Of a DNA stretch of 64,000 nt, positions 35,021 to 46,260 are shown in pieces (within the stretch, counting starts at the first letter, position 1; each line of letters begins with the position of its first letter). The DNA comes from Aspidapion aeneum (Eukaryota > Arthropoda > Insecta > Coleoptera > Brentidae). The stretch spans positions 31,347,351 through 31,411,350 of the forward strand of contig OY755047.1 of assembly GCA_963576565.1 (NCBI GenBank), written 5' to 3'. The notes under the pieces were generated by a model that was not told the DNA's origin, did no database searches, and was given only the letters and a program-made list of their open reading frames with translations. The position numbers and the translations under genes are program-made.

Positions 35021-35278
35021 CTATGTGCTGCGATTAATATTTTTTGAGGTATATGCAGTATTTCTTCTATATTGCATTTCACGTTTATTTTGTTTTGCCA
35101 TGGGAGTATTGACAAATTTAAATGCGCTAAATCTTAAAAAATGTTTATCGTAGCATAGACATACAGTAGAACCCCGATGACAGTGTTTATTCAAATTAAA
35201 TTGGGCACTAAATAATTTGTCACACAACTTGCACGTCACCGGCATTTTCACAGCACAAAAACGACGAATTTTCATCAA
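35021..35278 (-). pseudogene. Possible C2H2 zinc-finger relic next to TA-flanked ends
   Basis: The minus-strand frame reads VTCKLCDKLFSAQFNLNKHC, with a CxxC and a following His in finger-like spacing. The last His pair is not standard. The plus strand at 35165 (CAGTAGAACCCCGATGA) and 35290-35313 (TTAAAGTTTTGCTGTA) resemble loosely inverted pogo-type ends. The finger may be a captured or transposon-derived remnant. Evidence is weak. Confidence 0.3.
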
Positions 35279-35559
35279 AATGTACTGGGAATTATTAAAG
35301 TTTTGCTGTATAAAACCATACTGAAATATCTCTCAGTTGATTGGTTGGCAGAAGTGACAGATCAACGCTTGCGCACGTCTTGGAATTCATCTCGGTATTT
35401 AACGACTCGTTGAAGGTGCCCCAGGCTATATTTTTTTTAAACAGGAATCAACATGGCGGTCTTCAGACGCCATTTTGTCACATGATGAAGGCTTTAAGGC
35501 ATACAAATTATCTAAATTTCAAGCGATTTAAATGAAGTTCCTTTGATCACCTATTGCAA

Positions 35560-36190
35560 ATGTCCTCCAATTTGCTGTAGTTACTTTATAGATCTCCCTG
35601 CTCCCACCCATCTCTCGTCCTGTCATTCCCCCCACCCTATTGAAAAACCATATTCTCATAATTTTATCAAATATAGGGCAATTTCAAAAACTCTTTCTGC
35701 ATACGCTTTCAGATTTTTTCCAACACCATTTTACTAGTCCCCCCCCCCCCCGTCTTTCCCTGTCTCCTCCACGTCCACCTTATTAGTAATAGTTGTTGCT
35801 ATAACTTTCACAAATATAAAGCTATTTTAAAAGTTCTTTCTGCACACGCTTCAAGACTTTTCCAACATCATTTTACTCGTTTTCCCCTTCCTCTCCCTCT
35901 CTTCTCCCCACCCTCCGCATTAATAATAGTTGTAGCTATACCTTTCACAAATGTAGAGCAATTTCAAAAATTCTTTTTGCACACGCTATAAATCATATTT
36001 TTTCACCATCATTTTACTAGTTTCCTCCTCCCTCTTCCCCCGTCATTCCTATTAGTTATAGTTCTAGCTATACCTTTCATAAATATAGAGCGATTTCAAA
36101 AATTCTTTGCGCACACGCTGTAGGATTTTTTTGACACCAATTTACTTGCTCCCTTCTCCTTCTCTCCTCCCCCACCATCACTCAATGGAA
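35560..36190. repeat. Tandem array of about four ~145-bp pyrimidine-rich units
   Basis: Units share GCAATTTCAAAAATTCTTT, TGCACACGCT, CACCATTTTACTAGT, a C/T-rich stretch with poly-C in one unit, and TAGTTGTAGCTATACCTTTC. Confidence 0.75.
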
Positions 36191-36330
36191 GGTAACACTG
36201 TTCGCGTCCGTAGAAATTCTATACGTACTTTTTGGGTAAATCTAAATGAATGGTAAATGCATAGTGCTTTTTATAAGGCTAAATAAGAATTAACCATAAA
36301 AGTTGGAAATAAAAAAAAATTTAAATAAAA

Positions 36331-36560
36331 AAAACAACCAACTGCTAAATTTACTTGTAACTACTAATCGCAGTTGGGTACAAAATTACTGAATAACTTG
36401 ATTTATGAAAATACAAAACTGTATAATTTCGTAAGTGCGCTTTGGGCATCAAAACGAAAAGTTGAAGCATGTCGTACATTATTATAGGTATACATATCAA
36501 TTTTGTTCCCAACTGCGACTAGTAGTTACAGGTAAATTTAGCAGTTGGGCGTTTTTTATT
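36331..36560. repeat. Inverted repeat (~55-bp arms)
   Basis: CAACTGCTAAATTTACTTGT and AACTACTAATCGCAGTTGGG, then ACAAAATT, are mirrored at 36500-36555. The 110-bp loop is AT-rich. No gene is present. Confidence 0.75.
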
Positions 36561-36645
36561 AAAAACTTTTTTTATTAGATTATCCTTTATATCTTGTCAT
36601 TTATAAAATAAAAATTATTGACTTAAACTTTACCATCTCAGCAAA

Positions 36646-37340
36646 ATTACACTTATACAGCGCCATGGACCGCTTTATTTTTTATAAAGTTTTTATTTAG
36701 CCCTCGGCCCCTAGGGGCTGTAAGGGACCAACATCTTATTCTTAACTCCAATTCATTATCAGGAAATTACTCATTCTGGATATCTTAAACTCATTAATTG
36801 GATGGGTCATGTATCACAAAATTGAAGATTTTTTATTTTTAGACGCAGCCACTATATAGGGGCTAAAAATATCAACAATGAAGTAGCTTGCGCAAAATGT
36901 AATTATTTGTCAATATGCAATGATTACATTTGATAAAACTGCTCAATCTTTAAAATTTATAGCCCCTGAGAAGGGGCTTGCCTTAAAGATCAAAAATTGT
37001 GCATTTTGTGATCTATGACCAGTCCAAATGATGAGTTCAATATATCGAGGGCTAAGTAGTGTCTCATTATATTTTGTCCCACCCTTTTTGATCGGGCAGT
37101 CAACTCCTAAATGTTTTTAGGAAGAACAATAGCCCAATTTTTGTCTCCCTTATAAAATTATTCCTTAACAACATACGAGGTACTGTACTTTAGCCCTCGA
37201 TATCCAGAATAAATGTTTTCCTGATTATGAAGTGGGCTTAATATAAGATGTTGGCCCCTTACAGCCCCTAGGAGCCGACGACAAAGTATAACATATTTAA
37301 AAGTAGGAAATGGTCCACCGCGTTTTATTGCAATTTCGCT
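36646..37340. repeat. Palindromic element (~300-bp arms)
   Basis: The left arm has CAGCAAAATTACACTTATAC, GCCCCTAGGGGCTGTAAGGG, CCAACATCTTAT and ATTCTGGATATC. The right arm carries their inverses with many changes, out to CGAAATTGCAATAAAACG in reverse. Internal CTATATAGGGGCT and GCCCCTGAGAAGGGGC motifs continue the symmetry. Confidence 0.6.
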
Positions 37341-37380
37341 GACATAGGGCGGAGTATAAAATAATTAAAAAAATTACTCT

Positions 37381-38858
37381 AAAGGATCAGGCACACCTCT
37401 TATGGGATTTCTGTAATCCGTCAAACTTCATGAAATTTTGGTATGTTGTAGACTGAACCTTTCTTATCAAAAGCTCTTATAAGCCCAACTTAAATTAGAG
37501 ACCAGTTTTTGAAATACAGGGTGTTGAATGTGATAATGTCCAAGAAGCATAATGGCTTTTTAAACGGGTTTTCTAAACATAAACGCAATGTTTTTATTTT
37601 GTATATTTACGATTTATTTATTATTTTTAATCTGTACCTTTTAAACATTATCTACAGTGTGTTTATGTAAATATTTGTCAAATGCTTTAATGAGAAATAA
37701 GCTTTAGTGTGCTGTAGATTAAACCTTGCTCATCAGAAGTCCTCATGAGCCCAACTTAAATTAATTTTCAGTTTAATAAATACAGAGTGTTGAAGATGAT
37801 AATGTTCAAGAAGCATAATTACTCTTTAGAGGGGTTTTTCAAACTTATTTACAATGCTACATTTAGAGTATTTATTAGTTTTCTAATGATTCTTTTAATG
37901 ATAAAGCTGGACTTATTAAGTATTTAATACAGGGTGTTTTGGCAAGAATAATTTTAAAATACTAATTGAAAATCTATGTATTGTATATATTATTGAGCAT
38001 CTTACTATTAACAGAGGGCATTTAGCGAAATTGTGGTGCAAAAAAACTAAAAAGGGCATAATTGTAAAGAAAAAGGGACTTTTTTTAAAATCCTCTACCA
38101 AAATACTGGATGAAAAATCATATCTTGTTTGGACAACCCGTCCAACGAGCTATAATGCTTCTTAGACATTATCACTTTCAACACCCTGTATTTCAAAAAC
38201 TGGTGATTAATTTAAATTGGGCCCATAAGAACTTTTGATAGGAAAGGTTATATCTAAAACACATTCACGTTTGTTTCTCATTAACACTTTCCGTTAATAT
38301 TTACCTAAACACCCTGTAGATAATGCTTTAAAGGGACAGATTAAAAATAATAAATAAATCGTAAATATATGTAATACTAACAATGCATATATGTTTGGAA
38401 AACCCGTCTAAAGAAATATTTGTGCTTCTTGGACTATATCACTTTCAACACCCTGTATTTCAAAAACTGGTCACACATTTATGTTGGGCCCATGAGAATT
38501 TTTGATAAGCAAGGTTTACTCCACAACATACTAAAGCTTGTTTCTTATTAAAAAATTCGACTAATATTTACTGAAACACCCTGTAGATAAGGTTTTAAAG
38601 GTACAGATTGAAAATAATAAATAAATCGTAAATATACGTAATACTAATAGTGCGAATATGTTTGGAAAACCGGTCTAAATAACCATGATGCTTCTTGGGC
38701 ATTATCTTTTTCAACTCCCTGTATTTCAAAAACCGGTCATTAATTTAAAATGGGCCCATGAGAACTTTTGATAAGAAAGGTTCGGTCTACAACATACCAA
38801 AATTTCATGAAGTTTGACGGATTACAGAAATCCCATAAGAGGAGTGCCTGATCCTTTG
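37381..38858. repeat. Inverted array with ~100-bp terminal repeats and ~245-bp internal units
   Basis: The ends share AAAGGATCAGGCACACCTCT, GGGATTTCTGTAATCCGTC and CATGAAATTTTGGTATGTTG in inverse orientation. About two units run inward from the left and three from the right. They are marked by AGGGTGTTGAA / TTCAACACCCTGTA, CAAGAAGCATAAT and AATAAATCGTAAATATA. The centre is near 37.95-38.1 kb. No coding content. Confidence 0.7.
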
Positions 38859-39400
38859 CAATACATTTGCCAAGTTTCATTGCCCTAGCTTAAGCCGTTC
38901 ACAATTGAAAAAATATTTTAACGCTGTAAATTTACTCTGTTAACAGGTCAGTCAGTGTTGTTGTGTAATCGATTAAAAAATATCATAGGATTATATTACT
39001 TAAAACTGATAATATGGAACTTTGGCCAATTTTTCTCCCAAATTGTCCTGTGTCACGCCGAAAAGTTTATCTTTATCAAGGTTTTCTCTAATTTTAAGTT
39101 ATTTGTGAAGTAAACAAAACAAAGCAAATAACACCTTTAGCTTTGTTTTGTTTTTAATTAGAAAAACTGCGTAATTAAAATCGGAGGCGGCCGTTCTTTA
39201 ATCCGCTCGAGATTTGCGCAATTTCGAAAGATAAAGCGAAGCTCTAAAAAACAAAGGCCGCTATCCTTCATCCGTCCTAAGCCTAAGAAAACCCACAGGC
39301 ATTATATGGCTACTTGATTTTTGTATAATTCCACAAAATTTTCTTGTTTGTAAATTTCTTTTTTATACGACTGTCTTGAAAAAGGGGGATTTGTGCACGG
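38859..39400. other. No recognised feature
   Basis: There are weak internal symmetries around AACAAAGC / GCTTTGTTTTG at 39115-39160. No gene is seen. Confidence 0.35.
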
Positions 39401-39434
39401 AGAACACAATCTAAAAACGGCATTTTGCGCACGC

Positions 39435-39458
39435 CGTGTGCAAAACGTTTTGCACACG
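39435..39458. repeat. 24-bp perfect palindrome upstream of the third recombinase
   Basis: CGTGTGCAAAAC followed by its exact inverse. The arm word GTGTGCAAAA recurs singly at 39488-39500 (inverse) and at 41826-41836 beyond the tandem array. It parallels the paired palindromes of elements A and B in position relative to a recombinase, with a different arm sequence. Confidence 0.75.
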
Positions 39459-39650
39459 CTTTATTAATTTTTCCGTACCCTTACGTCATTTTTGCACACC
39501 GGTCTCCCGTCATTATGATTTTTGTTGTTGTTACATCTTTGGTTGTTACCCAACAATATAAGTTCGCTGAGTTCCGTAGCTACCGTCACGGCTCTTTTGC
39601 TTTGTTGATTAAATACTTGAAATTGTTGAATTTTCAAAGTTGGTGTAAAA

Positions 39651-40715
39651 ATGACGGATTCTAAGAAAATATTATAGAAAGCAAGCAAAATATATTCGGG
39701 ACTGCTACCCTCAAATCCAAAAGCAAGTATGAATCTGAGTATAGCCGTTTCATGAAATGGAGAGTAGCCAAAAATGTCCAAACTTTCTCAGAGAACGCAC
39801 TAATGGTATATTTTGAAGAACTATCTGAAAAATATAAATATTCAACGTTGTGGACGATTTTCACGATGCTCAAGTCAACGTTAAGTGCCAATTACAATAT
39901 AAAATCTTGGTTCAAGCGCTAATCAAACGAAAATTCGAAAACTACTTCCCAAAGAAGCCACAAATTCTTACACAAGATTTTGGCCGGTTTTTGACGAAAG
40001 CATTAGACGACCAGTATTTACTTATAAAGGCGGTGGTTGTAGTTGACCTGTCTGGGGTATGTCGAAGAGAGGAATTATGTTATTTTAAAATAGAAGACAC
40101 CAAAGATTTCGGCAGTGCTATGTTGATTAAACTGGAGAATACAAAAACAAAGGTACCAAGAACTTTAACAGTTAAAGGAAGCCTTTACACTATCTTGAAG
40201 AAGTACTGTGCTCTTCGCCCTACCGATCTGAAGACAGCTAGTTTTTTTTTTGAACTATCAAAACGGAAAATGTTTAAGACAAAACGTTGGCATTAACAAA
40301 ATTGAAAACATAGCTAGGATAAATCGCCAAGTTTTTGTTGCTAGTCAATCCAGAAAGTTTCACGGAGCATTGTTTTCGGCGTTCATCGGTCACAATTTTA
40401 GTCAATTCTGGCTCAGATCTGCTTGCCCTTAAACGCCATGGCGGATGGAAGTCCAGTCCAGTTGCCGAAGGCTATGTTGATGTCTCTCTGAGAAATACAA
40501 TGAAAGTTTTAAAAAAAATAGAGTCTTCAGTGTCTTCTGCTCATCTGTCGTCACAGAACCAGAACAAGCATTGTCCATTTGGAACGGAACAAGAAAACCA
40601 CGACTACCCGCTGAAAAACTCCGATGAAAACACGACACCAAAAATATTTTTTGCGAAACCAACAGAAACAACTACTCCGAGGGAAAATACCCCTACCGGC
40701 ATTGAATTATACTGA
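39651..40715 (+). pseudogene. Tyrosine recombinase of a third, diverged Crypton-like element (C), frameshifted
   Basis: Conserved blocks are spread over three frames. An N-terminal core-binding region (SKYESEYSRFMKW, STLWTIFTMLKS) runs from about 39677 to a stop at 39920. A segment follows with QILTQDFGRF and the Arg-I motif CRREELCYFKIED (about 40052-40090), then CLRQNVGINKI, then EHCFRRSSVTILVNSG, LKRHGGWKSSPVAEGY and VDVS. The catalytic Arg, His-x-x-Arg, Trp and Tyr are all still readable, but at least three frameshifts and early stops (for example TAG at 39675) make it inactive. It is clearly related to recombinases A and B but much further from either than they are from each other. Its last ~20 codons lie in the tandem repeat at 40659-41622. 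Confidence 0.78.
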
Positions 40716-41622
40716 TGGCTTGATGTTTTCGTCGGGAACTTGTTAAAACTGTTTGGTTTTCACTGTCTCCAACGTCGATCACAGGGATACGAGTGATCCC
40801 CGTCTGGAACACGTCCTGATAATCAGGAACAAGTGATCCATGCCAATCCACGAGCGGACCGGTTTCGACCTTTTGGGCCATCCTCAGGTGAATGTAAGCG
40901 ATAGCTCCGTGTAGAGCATAAGTTTTGTGAAACCAACAGAAACAAGTACTCCGAGGGAAAATACCCCTACCGGCATTGAATTGAATGTGAATGTCGATCA
41001 CAGGGATACAATTGATCCCCGTCTGGAAACACGTCCTGATAATCAGGAACAAGTGATACCTGCCAATCTACGACCGGACCGGTTTTGAACTTTTGGGCCA
41101 TCCTCAGGTGAATGTAGGCGATAGCTCCGTGTAGAGGATAAGTTTTGTGAAACCAACAGAAACAACTACTCCGAGAGAAAATACCCCTACCGACATTGAA
41201 TTATATTGATGGCTTGATGCTTTCATTGGGAACTTGTTAAAACTGTTTGGTTTTCACTATCTCCAACGCCGATCACAGGGATACGAGTGATCCCCGTCTG
41301 GAACACGTCCTGATAATCAGGAACAAATGTTCCATGCCAATCCACGACCGGACCGGTTTCGACCTTTTGGGCCATCCTCAGGTGAATGTAGGCGATAGCT
41401 CCGTGTAGAGCATAAGTTTTGTGAAACCAACAGAAACAACCACTCTGAGGAAAAATACCCCTACCGGCATTGAATTATACTGATGGCTTGATGCTTTCGT
41501 TGGGAGCTTGTTAAAACTGTTTGGTTTTCACTATCTCCAACGTCGATCACAGGGATACGAGTGATCCCCGTCTGGAACACGTCCTGATAATCAGGAACAA
41601 GTGATCCATGCCAATCCACGAC
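40659..41622 (+). repeat. Tandem array of ~220-275-bp units overlapping the recombinase C 3' end
   Basis: Unit starts (GAAACCAACAGAAACAACTA) lie at about 40659, 40930, 41149 and 41423. Each unit holds ATACCCCTACCGGCATTGAA, GGGATACGAGTGATCCCCGT, ACGTCCTGATAATCAGGAAC, CGGACCGGTTTCGACCTTTT and GGCCATCCTCAGGTGAATGT. The second unit lacks about 50 bp and the last is truncated. The first unit encodes the end of the recombinase frame, so the array grew from the gene's 3' end. Confidence 0.8.
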
Positions 41623-41639
41623 CAAAAGTATTGTCTATT

Positions 41640-42460
41640 ACCAAAAACAAAAATAAAACTGCTTTTCCCGGCGAAAGCTTGAAGAAATGTTTCAATGTTA
41701 CCATAAATATTAAGTATTAATTAGTTTCCTTTGTTAATGCGTTAATAGAATATTATATATTTTATGAATAAACTCGTTTAAAAACCTCTTTGTACACTCC
41801 CTGGACTTGTAAACTGTCTTGATCGTGTGCAAAAAGTCGTTTTCAAACCTTGTTTAAATAAATATTTTATGGTTTAGTTAGAATAAGGACACAAGTAACA
41901 TTATATCCGGTGATCCATACAAAAAACATAAATAAATAAGAAAAATATATATTTTAGTTTAAAAATTGCAGTTGTATTTAAACCTCCAAACGCCACTAGG
42001 AGATGTTCACTATATTTTATATGTTATTTATTTGGAAAAGTTGGCTTCGAGAAAACAATTTTTTAATTACAACTTAGGGCAGTTACATCGGAGAGAGTTA
42101 CTTAGATAGGATTTCAATATAAGTTGCGGTTTTTATAATATCTGAATACAGTAATGCATCTACAGAGATAGTTTTGATGTTTTCAAATGTATTATTTGGT
42201 ATGCAAAATTTTTGTCCATAATTTTTTTTCGAATAGCAATTATTTTTAGTTTCACATTTTAAACCATCCCTTTGGGAGGGGGGGGGGGGTGCCCACAGTT
42301 TATCTTAAAGGACAAAAAAATCGTCCCAAATCTTAAAGAAAATGGTATAACTCTCCCATTTCAAAAACGGAATTATCAGTAAGGAAAGGAAATGATCAAA
42401 GTCATAATCGTCCGCAGTCATTTGTAATAATCGTTATAATAATGTTACATGTAAAGCTAA
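41640..42460. other. AT-rich stretch without a gene
   Basis: There is a poly-G run at 42276-42289. A lone GTGTGCAAAAAG at 41826 may mark the far side of element C. Nothing else is supportable. Confidence 0.4.
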
Positions 42461-42605
42461 CAGAAAAAGAAATGAATGGATAAGAAATAGAAAAAAGTGA
42501 GGGATGTGAAAGCAGAGGTAGCAAAATTAAAATGGAAATTCGCCGGTCATAATATCAGAGAGAAAACAATCGATGGAACAGAGATGTATTGTAAACTGGA
42601 GACTT
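42461..42605 (+). pseudogene. Non-LTR retrotransposon C-terminal relic
   Basis: Across two frameshifts it reads RNEWIRNRKK, then DVKAEVAKLKWKFAGH, then RENNRWNRDVL. This is the arrangement (NEWIR..., AKLKWKFAGHxAR, DNRW...) at the end of many arthropod LINE proteins. Only about 45 codons survive. It is not the same lineage as the LINEs at 32 and 60 kb, whose equivalent region reads WYGHVQRM. Confidence 0.6.
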
Positions 42606-43384
42606 TTTAAACCCAAAAAGAAATAAAAATATAAAAATTTATATTTTTCCTTAAATTAACTTCCCTGTCCTTCTTAAGCATGAGTTGCGTGGACATGGGT
42701 CGAAATTATTGTTAACCTAACCTCTTCTTTAATTTATCGCAAACGAATCCTAACCTCGGGTCCAACACGTCTTGCGCCTGATCTTTTTTACACCTCATAG
42801 CAATACAAAACTCGCTTTTTTTTGGTTGCTTGAAATGGGCTATAGACGTTCTAGTGAAAGCTGCTTTAATAGCATAGCAGTCACAGACTCGCTCTTCTTT
42901 AGGTGAACAACATACAAGCCAACCCCTTTTTATGATATTGTCCGTCTTTGTCCGGTTTTTTTACACCACACAAAACTGATTCTATTTTTATTCGATTATT
43001 ACCAATTCTATGAAATTGGATAGGGATTCGGCGCCGCATATCCCATAATGGTTTAAGAGAAAAATATAAACAGGGTTCTTTCGGCCTTTGTTTTTTCTAG
43101 GCCGAGTTAAAATTCAAGCAATTTTAGAAGATAAAGATCCAATTTGGCCCATTCTTTACGCTAAGGTTAATTTCGCAATTTTTGATCTAAAATAACGCTG
43201 GAGTATAAATGAGTTTAAACGAAATTTTTACTTTTCTATTTTGTTATCAGAGCAAAGGTAAATACATATTTTTTATTTTTTCAATCCACTTTCGAAATGC
43301 TTTTTATACTATATTGAAAGAACACTTTATTTTTACCTTCCTAGCCCGTGTAGCAATGGTTAGAGAAGGTATAAGTTTAATTTT
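42606..43384. other. No recognised gene
   Basis: AT-rich DNA. A short chance frame lies at 43209. A faint similarity to 39220-39290 (AAAAAACAAAGGCCG in reverse) is the only repeat signal. Confidence 0.35.
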
Positions 43385-43830
43385 TTTTTGAGATATAACG
43401 CCGAAAATGTGTTATTTGGGTGTATTTTGACCTATCTTAGCAATATCGTCGTGATGTCTGTCTGTGTGAGTGTGTATGTCCGTAACACGATAGCTCCTCT
43501 TAACCGATTTTCATAAAATTTTCAAATAAAATAGCGTTCGACACTCTAACGAGCTCATTAGATTTTGGTCAAAATCCAATAATGCTAATGACTTTTGAGA
43601 GACTAATAAGTTTCATTCGCATCAATATACGGTTTTCGTCATATAGTAGACTACATTTTGCTCAATAATTGTGTTATAGGCAAACACTTCGTTGGAGCTA
43701 TAGTTTCTAAGATATATACAACAAAATATTTTCAAGGCTGATACATATCATGGCTTCACTTGAAATGTGCTAATAGGCTCGCTAGGAAGGTATCAGATCC
43801 GTCATGGATCTATTTATTTTGTTTTAGTCT
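43385..43830 (-). repeat. Dispersed repeat family B, copy 3 (reverse)
   Basis: Read on the minus strand it starts GGATCCATGACGGATCTGAT (ending near 43815), includes the AACCGATTTTCAT-type core on the plus strand, a TGTCTGTGTGAGTGTG run, and AAATGTGTTATTTGGGTG at the other side. Confidence 0.65.
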
Positions 43831-44484
43831 AGTTCTAGTTTTAGTTTAGTTATATTAAATCACTTTAGCCCAGTGTGACTAAATATGAGTAAGAAGATCT
43901 GCACAGGCTTAACATAATTTTTGTACTAATATTTTTTGATATTTTATGGTTTCCAAAAGCGGATTTAAATGGCGTAAAATTATTTTTCCTACTTGCGAGC
44001 GTAAAACGCGTTTTTCCGCATCAATTTTCATGTGGAAAGTTCAACTTCCCGCATGCCGTGCCTAAAAAAAAATTGCAGTTGCAGTGCGTAAAAAACTGGT
44101 TTAGCGTGCGAGAATTTTTTTTTGCGCACGCTGTTTTTTTGTAAAAAATGATACTATTTGGACTAAATAGAAATTATAATAACAATAATGACATTTTTAT
44201 AATCGTTATAAATTCGAGCCAAATTTTTTGGTTTTATAACAGTATATAATTATAATTTTATTTAGTAAAATTAACAAAAATTAACCTTGGCAGTTCAAAA
44301 TCTTCATTTCCAGCACAAATTCCAAAATCCATTTTGACGCTGGCCGCCAAGACAAATCAAACTAAAAACCTGACGCCTGACGGTAAATATCAAATAAACT
44401 TGTCAGTGTCATCTAGTATATCAAGTGACATAAAAGCAATATATAGAGTGACTGCAATTTATATAAAACTTTAATTATAAATTA

Positions 44485-44516
44485 GCGTGCGTAAAAGTAA
44501 TTACTTTTACGCACGC
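44485..44516. repeat. 32-bp perfect palindrome in the left shell of B
   Basis: GCGTGCGTAAAAGTAA followed by its exact inverse. In A (26851-26882) one base differs. Confidence 0.9.
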
Positions 44517-44536
44517 GGTGCATGAAATAGTTATTT

Positions 44537-44656
44537 TCCTAACAAGTGTGGAAAGTGATACTTTCCCGCACGCGACTACAGTTGACCCGAACGACGCGGA
44601 GCGGAGTTCGGGCAAGCAGTCGAGGGTGGGAAAGACACTTTCCGCATGAGTTAGGA
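44537..44656 (+). repeat. 120-bp nested hairpin downstream of recombinase B
   Basis: The outer stem CCTAACAAGTGTGGAAAGTG pairs with CACTTTCCGCATGAGTTAGG. Arms ACTTTCCCGC and GGTGGGAAAG follow, and the inner stem is GACCCGAACGACGC / GGAGTTCGGGC. The arm word is GGGAAAG, where the equivalent hairpin of A has GGAAAAG. Confidence 0.65.
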
Positions 44657-44737
44657 ACATTATTTTTTCTTCGACCGATGTTACAATACCACAAATTTAC
44701 TTTTGAAAAAATATTTTATTTGAATATAAATAAAATA

Positions 44738-45919
44738 CTAATTATTATTATTGGTAATAGTGATATTGAAAACGCAATTTGTTGCAGTTTGAAGATTATT
44801 TAGAATTGCCGGTGTAGTGGGGTTCGATGGTGGTAATTCTCGCATCTGGTGGCCGCTTGTAGAATCGAAAGTGCGCAAAGATGGCGTCTGGGTCTGCAGG
44901 ACTCTTCCAGTGGACGTTGACGGCAGCAGTTGCAGGTCACTTACAGTTGACGATGACGGTGCTGGCAACGATTGCAGGTCATAGGTAGATGAAAGAATCT
45001 TACTCGAGATGTTCTCTTTCTGTTTCTCGGAATCTTCCAAATACCCCTCAGCGACAGCAGTGGACTTCCACCCACCAAGGCGTTTTATGTTTGTTATGCC
45101 TTCACCTGAATCTGCTAGGAATGTTGCTGAAGAACGTCTGAAGCTATGGCCGGTATAATGTTCTGGGTTAGGTAGGCGCAAATATGCAGCGATCTCTGAT
45201 GGCATCTTTCCAAAAGTGTTCACTCCTACACACTGATTGGAACATTTTCCTTTTTTATAATAAATGAAAAACCGGCGGTGCGGAGTAGTAGGAGGTCTCA
45301 AATTTGCGTACTTTCTATACAGCATCAAAAAAGATCCATTATTTATTTCTTCGGATAAAACGAAGGATCTTGAGGAATGATTTTTAGTGTCGGAGATCTT
45401 AACAACGATCAGACTTCCTTTATCCTGTATGTCATCCAGAGTGATATTTAAAAGCTCCGCCCTGCGGAGAGCACCAGCCAAAGCAAAAATGGTACTCACT
45501 TTAATCATCAAATAAATCTTATCAGGAGCTAACATAAACCGCGATATATCATCTTTGGTGAAAACTTGCGCCTTCTGTGCTCGAAAACCAACATTTTTTT
45601 GTTTAAGAAACGATGTTAGCTTGTGGAATCTGCTTATGTCCAGATTTTGCTTAATTTTAACCAAGCTTTTCACCATGGAATAGCGTGACCATAAGGTATT
45701 CGATTTCAAGACCTTGCTCAGGTCTAGGAAGTATGCCAAGAAGACTTCTTCTTTGTAGATTCTCACCCCTTTCTCCTTACACCATGTCACGAAATGATTG
45801 TACTGTTTTTCGTACCTTTGTCTCGATTTGGCAGATAGCAGCTCACCATTCACATCTTCAGCAGCCTACAAAATGCACTCCGGAAGTTCATCTTCGGAAC
45901 AGTCCATTGAAAAATCCAT
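44738..45919 (-). pseudogene. Tyrosine recombinase of element B, one nonsense codon near the N-terminus
   Basis: The matching ATG starts are at 45919 and 45907 (MDFSMDCSEDELPECIL). An in-frame TAG at 45866-45868 follows, and the frame is then open to 44738. Without the TAG the protein would align with recombinase A along its whole length: SAKSRQRYEKQY and NTLWSRYSMVKS in the core-binding region, then ALRRAEL (Arg I), SDTKNH (Lys), GHSFRRSSATFLADSGEG (His-x-x-Arg), LGGWKS (Trp) and EGYLED (Tyr). By eye the two proteins agree at about three residues in five in these domains, and the tails after the Tyr are unrelated in detail. A downstream GTG or later ATG might give a protein lacking the first ~20 residues, which are not catalytic. 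A recent single lesion or a sequencing error are both possible. Confidence 0.82.
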
Positions 45920-46260
45920 TTTATTCAAAATAAAAGGCAGTTCTGTCACTTCAGAGACGCTCTTTGACTAGCTTTGACGTTTGAGTAACAATAACATAAC
46001 TTGGTTGCCATAGCAAACTGGACCAAGCACCTGTCACAGCTTGGCTTGATAGTTGTTGTATGACATGACTATACGGGGGGTATGCAGAAATATTTAAAAA
46101 AATCCATTATTCTGTTTTTTTTAAATTGAATAAAAAACTTGAAATGAGCTATAATTCATCAGATTGCCTATCTGCTAAATTCCCTACACTGTACCAAGTC
46201 GATAGTTACGACTTTTGAGGTATAAACCTATAGAATAACTCCAAAATTGGCATAGTTTTA

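Larger units (their letters stand above)
31481..35410. repeat. Large inverted structure with a LINE in its centre
   Basis: A perfect 30-bp inverted match lies at 31481-31510 and 35381-35410 (ACGAGTCGTTAAATACCGAG onward). Inside it, 31795-31985 and 34745-34919 form a second pair of ~175-bp imperfect arms: CCCAAATTCG, CGGGTATTTCTAG, CCCCCTTTGCGAC and ATATAGCAAGCCGTTTTTAA. The LINE fragment at 32263-34480 lies between the inner arms. This fits a foldback or long-TIR element of the TACAGGGTGTCCC type with a LINE inserted in its loop. Confidence 0.6.

Noticed and set aside
40659..41622. Regular repeats that might suggest a CRISPR-like array
   Set aside because: Units are 220-275 bp with no short repeat/spacer alternation, the context is eukaryotic, and no cas-like genes are present.
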